Positions 6,714 through 10,150 of a stretch of DNA of 10,150 nt are shown piece after piece. The position numbers and the translations under genes were made by a program. Source of the stretch: Tricholomella constricta. Taxonomy: Eukaryota > Basidiomycota > Agaricomycetes > Agaricales > Lyophyllaceae. Location of the stretch: the NCBI GenBank assembly GCA_013368375.1, contig JAACJP010000121.1, forward strand, positions 1-10,150, read 5' to 3'. The first letter of the stretch is position 1, and every line of letters begins with the position of its first letter. Below the pieces are notes generated by a model. It was not told the origin of the DNA. It saw only the letters and a list, made by a program, of their open reading frames with translations, and searched no databases.

Positions 6714-7078
6714 AAGATCGCTAGTAGCGATCTTCACCAGGGAGTAATGCAATAAGTAATAATAAAATTAAGGCAAGAGAGAGGGTGTAGGTCCCGGCGA
6801 CCTACACCCAATATCGCCTGCACAGAAATACGTATTACTGGTACGTATTCATGACCGAATACATAGTGGAGACAATAGTTCCACTACACGGCCTCCAAGT
6901 GCCGCTCGAGGTGGCCTGGGATTGATGACATCCGGTGTTGCGTATATTTGAGTACGCGACCTGCGGTTTGCTCCTCGGGAGTAAGGTGGTCTACACCTGA
7001 CAATGGCGGTCGTCCCGACGATACCTCCTGCGTGTCGAGGTCGGTTCGTTGACGGGGGGATTAAGTTGTCTCCCCGAC
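6714..7078 (-). other. Element H 3' non-coding region with strong hairpins
   Basis: No ORF of note. Perfect inverted repeats at 6714-6734 (10-bp arms, 1-nt centre), 6783-6809 (11-bp stem, 5-nt loop), 6827-6849 (8-bp stem, 7-nt loop) and 6864-6886 (7-bp stem), plus weaker ones at 6940-6957 and near 6985-7000. The pattern continues without change into the coding part, so it is not restricted to translated sequence. The 11-bp hairpin could also act in transcript 3' end formation; no poly(A) signal was identified with confidence. Confidence 0.7.
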
Positions 7079-9166
7079 CTATGACTCCATCACTGTGTCA
7101 GGGTCGGTGGGGTTGGATTCCACCGGACCCTGGCTAGTGGTAATCACTGCCAGTGATAGAGGCCCTGTGAGGGCCGACACGGGGTCCACTTGGGTTTCGG
7201 TAGCTCCTATTGGAGCTGCCACGACTGTGGAGGGTGTCGCGGGGGCAGGTGTGAGTGCCGCCGGGTCTGCCATTTCGACGTTGGTAGACGTCGATCCCGA
7301 TGGAGCGGGAGTGTGCAGGTCCGGAGGGGGAAACTCCCCTCTCCGAACACGGAGTTCTCGGAAATGTGGGTCTTCACCCACAAACATCCATTCCACGCTG
7401 GATAAACAATCCAGCCCCTCGTTCTGAAACTCCAAGCGCATTAGCGTTTGAATGCGCGTGATGTCGTCGGTGGTGGGATGGTACCACCCGTCCCATTCCG
7501 AAATGGCGGGTGGCACGCCCAATTGATCGAGTCGACGAACGCGATCGTCGTCAACATTGTGGAACAGGTCCTTATGAGGACCTGCAGTAGAGTAGTTATG
7601 GTCTAAATAGTGTAGACCATAAGTATAGCTGTGGTTTATCCAACTAATTGGAATACCACAGTTAATAAGGTGTTGTAGGACACCTTGTTCCGTCAGCCGC
7701 CCTTCGGGAGCGGTAGGTTGGATCCGAGGGATAATAACCTCGGGTCCGGTAATCGGCGTGAACGGCCGATCAGGGTTGGCCTCGTTATGGGCCGCCACCG
7801 CTTCTGCATAGAAGTATGGCCGTGCGGTGATGGTTGCGAAAATTCGCATAAACCATGCCCGCATACTATGAGTTACTGGCGACAATACGTTCGCCAGTAA
7901 GTAGCCCCAGGTCCCGCGACGATGAACGCGGAACCGGTAGTCCATTACGATACCTCCATATTGGTTCTTAGAACCAATACGCCCATGGTGAATCATATGT
8001 CGACACCAATGTTCGACATCCAATGCATGAGCTGGGCCGGGTTGGGGGAGACCAGCTCCTCGTGTCGGCTTGTCATGCCGATATTCGAATGCTTTACCCG
8101 GCCGTCTAATGACCGGGGCATTCCAGATGGGTGACCGTTCACTGAACGGTCGTGAGACGCTTCGGAATTCGTCCATGGCTGCACGAGCCATGGCTCGGTC
8201 GCGCAAGTGAGGCGCGACCGATAGGGTGATCCGACGGAATTCTCTGAAGAGCATAAAGGCCTCGGCCCGCTCTTCATCCCTCACCCCATGGCGTCGGTTA
8301 TTGATCAGCTCATAGAGCTGATCAACTTCACGGGGGTTCATTGGGAACCCACGTGGTGCGACGGCATACAGCCGTCCATCTGAGGGACGGGAGTTTTGTC
8401 CCGTCCCTAGCTCGCTCTCTGAGATGCGAGCTGCTGTGCCTAGCGCAAAGGCACGATTCTGGGCGGACGACACATATACCGTCCGCGACACCATATCCCA
8501 GAAGCGGTTGTCCCCGCTCGTGGCGGCCGTTGATAAAGACCACCCCAAGCTCTTCAGGGATCCGTCCCGGCGCCTCCTTCTCAGCTTTGCGAGCCATATT
8601 CTCGCGATGCTGCTTCTGCCCGGCAGCCTTCTTCTTGCTGACGGGTTTCTCGTCGTCGGAGGACTCGCCGTAGTCCGACTCATCCATAAATTCGGCGTAC
8701 GGGTCAGACGCCTTTTGTTTGCCTTTGCCCTTTGGCGGAGGCGATGGGGCTGCACCATCGTAGTGGGTGGTGCAGGCGATGGTGCCGGCAAGGTATACTT
8801 GCCAACAGGTTCCTTCTTTTGGGAACCTCTCTCCGGGTTCCGTACCCGGCTTTCTCCCGGGGTCGGTAGTGGGAGTAATGCTCCCGCTATCTGTTGCTGT
8901 TGCGGTGCCTGCACCGCGGATGTCGACGATGTCGACGCCCTTTGCTCGACTTCTCGAGCCGGTAAGGGACGCACTTCGCGCGTCCCTCGGTCCTCGCGAC
9001 GCTCCTCTCGTTGAGGACCATAATCAAGTGGGCGCTCATCACGCCACACTTCTTGGTCGGGATGGCGGTCAAACCGCCGATACTCTTGTTCCGGGCGTCG
9101 TTCCTGACGCCTGGGTTCATATAAGGTGCGTTCTTCTCGCCGCACCTCGGTCTGCTGTCTTTTCAT
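7079..9166 (-). CDS. Element H gag-like ORF, C-terminal part (695 codons)
   Basis: The open frame runs from MKRQQTEVR to TGA... at 7079. The N-terminal ~75 residues are Arg/Glu-rich (RREERTLYEPRRQERR) and probably bind nucleic acid. Residues about 135-215 look out of frame: the adjacent frame (8687 region, FMDESDYGESSDDEKPVSKKK then EELGVVFINGRH) has far more protein-like composition. Two compensating indels near 8760 and 8525 are therefore suspected. From about residue 270 the frame is convincing (MNPREVDQLYELINNRRHG, EAFMLFREFRRITLSV, ALDVEHWCRHMIHHGR, MDYRFRVHRRGTWGYLLANVL, EWDGWYHPTTDDITRI). The C-terminus is a Thr/Pro/Ala-rich tail. There is no zinc knuckle and no RT motif. The copy at 1-241 shows that the initiating ATG is internal to a longer ORF. 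The function is inferred to be gag-like from repetitiveness and composition only. Confidence 0.6.
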   Translation of the reverse strand: MKRQQTEVRREERTLYEPRRQERRPEQEYRRFDRHPDQEVWRDERPLDYGPQREERREDRGTREVRPLPAREVEQRASTSSTSAVQAPQQQQIAGALLPLPTPGESRVRNPERGSQKKEPVGKYTLPAPSPAPPTTMVQPHRLRQRAKANKRRLTRTPNLWMSRTTASPPTTRNPSARRRLPGRSSIARIWLAKLRRRRRDGSLKSLGWSLSTAATSGDNRFWDMVSRTVYVSSAQNRAFALGTAARISESELGTGQNSRPSDGRLYAVAPRGFPMNPREVDQLYELINNRRHGVRDEERAEAFMLFREFRRITLSVAPHLRDRAMARAAMDEFRSVSRPFSERSPIWNAPVIRRPGKAFEYRHDKPTRGAGLPQPGPAHALDVEHWCRHMIHHGRIGSKNQYGGIVMDYRFRVHRRGTWGYLLANVLSPVTHSMRAWFMRIFATITARPYFYAEAVAAHNEANPDRPFTPITGPEVIIPRIQPTAPEGRLTEQGVLQHLINCGIPISWINHSYTYGLHYLDHNYSTAGPHKDLFHNVDDDRVRRLDQLGVPPAISEWDGWYHPTTDDITRIQTLMRLEFQNEGLDCLSSVEWMFVGEDPHFRELRVRRGEFPPPDLHTPAPSGSTSTNVEMADPAALTPAPATPSTVVAAPIGATETQVDPVSALTGPLSLAVITTSQGPVESNPTDPDTVMES

Positions 9167-9660
9167 GGGTCGGGACGATGGTCCCTCCCCCGCGATCTGG
9201 CGACGCCACTGCCGGTCGCTTTTTTTGCCAGGCTGAGTTGCTCAGCCATGGCCGACTCTCTCGCCTTCACGCGTCTCAAGTCCGCGCGAACTCCATCGTA
9301 CGCATCAAGCAGCTGGGTTACAACCAGCTGCGCCATCCCGTCGTCCAAGAAATCACAAAACTTGCGGTGAATACCCGCGTCTTCCACTCGGTCCAAGATA
9401 GACGAAAGGAGACCATCGTCTGCGAATGGTCTCCTCGAACTTGACGCAGACGACGCTGCGCGATCGTCTGCCGGCCTCCGCGAACTCGACGCAAACGAAC
9501 CTCTTTGTTCGTCTGCATATGGCGCGACATATTGCCGCGCCGGTTCGCTGCGCGCCACTTGCGCCGGTGGAGTAGGTGTTTTTTGACGACTTTGGTCGTC
9601 CACCTCCATTTTCTCTGACTCGTTGTACCGCGTATTTTGCGGTACGATTGGGGCGGGCAT
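9163..9660 (-). pseudogene. Element H gag-like ORF, middle part, frameshifted
   Basis: Frame MPAPIVPQNTRY... to a stop at 9163. It is Ser/Arg/Pro-rich at first (SSRRPADD, SSRRPFADD repeats), then a helical, charged segment (LLSSILDRVEDAGIHRKF, FLDDGMAQLVVTQLLDAYDGVRADLRRVKARE). Real homology ends at LSLAKK. There an A7 run (T7 on the plus strand) replaces the A6 of the other copy, and the frame changes to ATGSGVARSRG and stops. A second extra base lies in the C5 run at 9187-9191. Upstream, the frame is continuous with the ORF ending at 9670 except for one TGA. This is a decayed or mis-read segment of one long ORF. Confidence 0.65.
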
Positions 9661-9669
9661 TTGGGGGTA

Positions 9670-10053
9670 TCACGTCAGTGGTGGGTACCCCATGAAGCTC
9701 TGCATTGATGGCATATGTTGATATGCCATCGACGGTGGGTAGAACCCACCCGTCTGTGGTTGTTGCCCCTGCTGGGGCGGTTGGCTCATGTGGCCAACCA
9801 TAGGGTATAGTTGTTGCCCCTGATGGGGTGGTTGCCCCTGGTGGGGCAGTTGGCTCATGTGGCCAACCGATGGGTATTGAAATGTTTGGGGCTGCACGCC
9901 CATATAGGTTGGGGGCGGGGGCGCGCTTTCCGCGCGTCCTGCACCTCCTCCCCTTTTGGACTCGATCCGCGAGGCCATATTTTGATAGTCGGTGCGGCTG
10001 TCGCCGCCCCGAGTCACGTCGTTGCTTGAATTTGCTCCTGCGGTTGGGTACAT
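9670..10053 (-). pseudogene. Element H gag-like ORF, N-terminal part, ended by in-frame TGA
   Basis: Begins MYPTAGANSSNDVTRG at 10053 and is Pro/Gln/Met/Gly-rich and low in complexity, with repeats of VGHMSQ and QGQ. It ends at TGA (9672-9670) after SFMGYPPLT. The next codons (Y-P-Q-M-P-A-P) continue in the same frame into the ORF starting at 9660, so a single nonsense change separates them. With the frameshifts repaired in thought only, the whole product would be close to 1,000 residues. The start is uncertain: it is the first ATG in this frame downstream of an AT-rich leader. Confidence 0.55.
9763..9868 (-). repeat. In-frame 69-bp repeats coding Pro/Gln-rich motif
   Basis: A 37-bp block (9763-9799) recurs at 9832-9868 with two differences, and a partial copy lies at 9811-9831. 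The 69-bp spacing is 23 codons, so the repeat is in frame and encodes VGHMSQ-x-P-x-QGQ. Each block also contains two hairpins (GCCCC/GGGGC and GGTTGGC/GCCAACC). Confidence 0.75.
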
Positions 10054-10150
10054 GTTGTGGTTGTTGGTTGAAATTTTTGGTTGCGCGTCCTAGCGCCAAA
10101 ACATATTTAACCTTCTGTCATAACTTTTGATGGTTATGTAATTTTTCTGA
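10054..10150 (-). promoter_or_regulatory. AT-rich leader upstream of element H ORF
   Basis: Clearly more AT-rich than the ORF and without the hairpin pattern. On the minus strand it contains TTAAATATG about 50-60 nt before the ATG at 10053, a weak TATA-like site. It could be the 5' UTR or promoter; the element continues past the window edge. Confidence 0.3.

Larger units (their letters stand above)
6714..9799. repeat. Dense array of short perfect inverted repeats
   Basis: By eye I count about 37 perfect stems of 7 bp or more with small loops, and many more of 5-6 bp. Longest: 6783-6809 and 8301-8325 (11 bp); 6714-6734, 7596-7622, 7873-7900, 8195-8221, 8383-8408, 9407-9435 and 9707-9730 (10 bp); 7959-7979 (9 bp). 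Chance would give about 2-3 stems of 7 bp or more in 3 kb by a rough equal-base estimate. Stem sequences are all different, so this is not one repeat unit copied many times. Some stems visibly use synonymous choices: 8301-8325 encodes D-Q-L-Y-E-L-I with mirrored codons. The neighbouring host gene has only a few such stems. Confidence 0.85.
6690..10150 (-). mobile_element. Element H: retroelement-like unit with hairpin-filled ORF
   Basis: It is repetitive, because 9114-9356 recurs at 1-241. It carries a long gag-like ORF region (10053-7079) followed by ~365 bp of non-coding DNA. No reverse transcriptase, integrase, endonuclease or zinc knuckle is visible; these would lie outside the window or in another unit. 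The second copy is cut at its 5' side, which fits LINE-like target-primed insertion but could also reflect recombination. From memory, proteins with a MNPREV...EAFMLFREFRR-type segment are common in multi-copy retroelements of agaricomycetes; I could not verify this. The left end is uncertain and the right end is outside the window. Confidence 0.6.

Noticed and set aside
6714..9799. CRISPR array or tandem attachment sites as explanation of the many hairpins
   Set aside because: Stems are all different in sequence and irregularly spaced, with no constant repeat unit; they lie inside a protein-coding frame.
9353..10099. 248-codon minus-strand ORF overlapping the element H N-terminal region
   Set aside because: It reads the Pro/Gln repeat region in another frame; the frame with MYPTAGANSS continues across 9670 into the conserved segment and is preferred.

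Overview
The window looks like repeat-rich DNA of a filamentous fungus, most likely an agaricomycete basidiomycete. The grounds are a gene with many 44-77 nt GT-AG introns, Ty3/Gypsy gag and pol pieces, and a long retroelement-like ORF family. The organism call is inference. There are no rRNA, tRNA, CRISPR or bacterial-type operon signals.

Layout, left to right. Positions 1-241 are a 5'-truncated second copy of the retroelement-like sequence that fills the right end ('element H'). Positions 241-2245 are the 5' part of a minus-strand Ty3/Gypsy element ('element A'): LTR 1778-2245, leader, gag 1645-429, and the first ~60 codons of pol, cut off where the H copy begins. Element A sits inside the gag of a second Gypsy element ('element B'; gag remnant 2642-2246, LTR 2772-3162). 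Positions 3163-3573 hold a short unidentified ORF relic. A plus-strand solo LTR of the same family (3574-4064) follows, flanked by the 5-bp duplication AATGC. Positions 4065-4518 hold a 38-bp-arm inverted repeat and a tandem repeat. Positions 4519-6616 contain the only convincing non-transposon gene, a nine-exon minus-strand gene whose spliced frame I rebuilt by hand (545 aa, no recognised family). From about 6690 to the right edge is the main copy of element H on the minus strand, with a broken gag-like ORF of roughly 1,000 codons.

Two observations stand out. First, the Gypsy family appears to prime reverse transcription with its own mRNA 5' end, as Tf1/sushi elements do. The predicted 5' end of the transcript, about 32 nt downstream of a TATA box in the LTR, is complementary to the sequence 2 nt beyond the LTR. 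The two elements carry different but matching pairs. Second, the coding strand of element H and its 3' flank are packed with perfect short inverted repeats (stems 6-11 bp, loops mostly 3-10 nt), about one every 40 bases over 3 kb. I know of no named element class with that property.

All boundaries, splice sites and hairpin counts were read by eye; no alignment, folding or database search was run.
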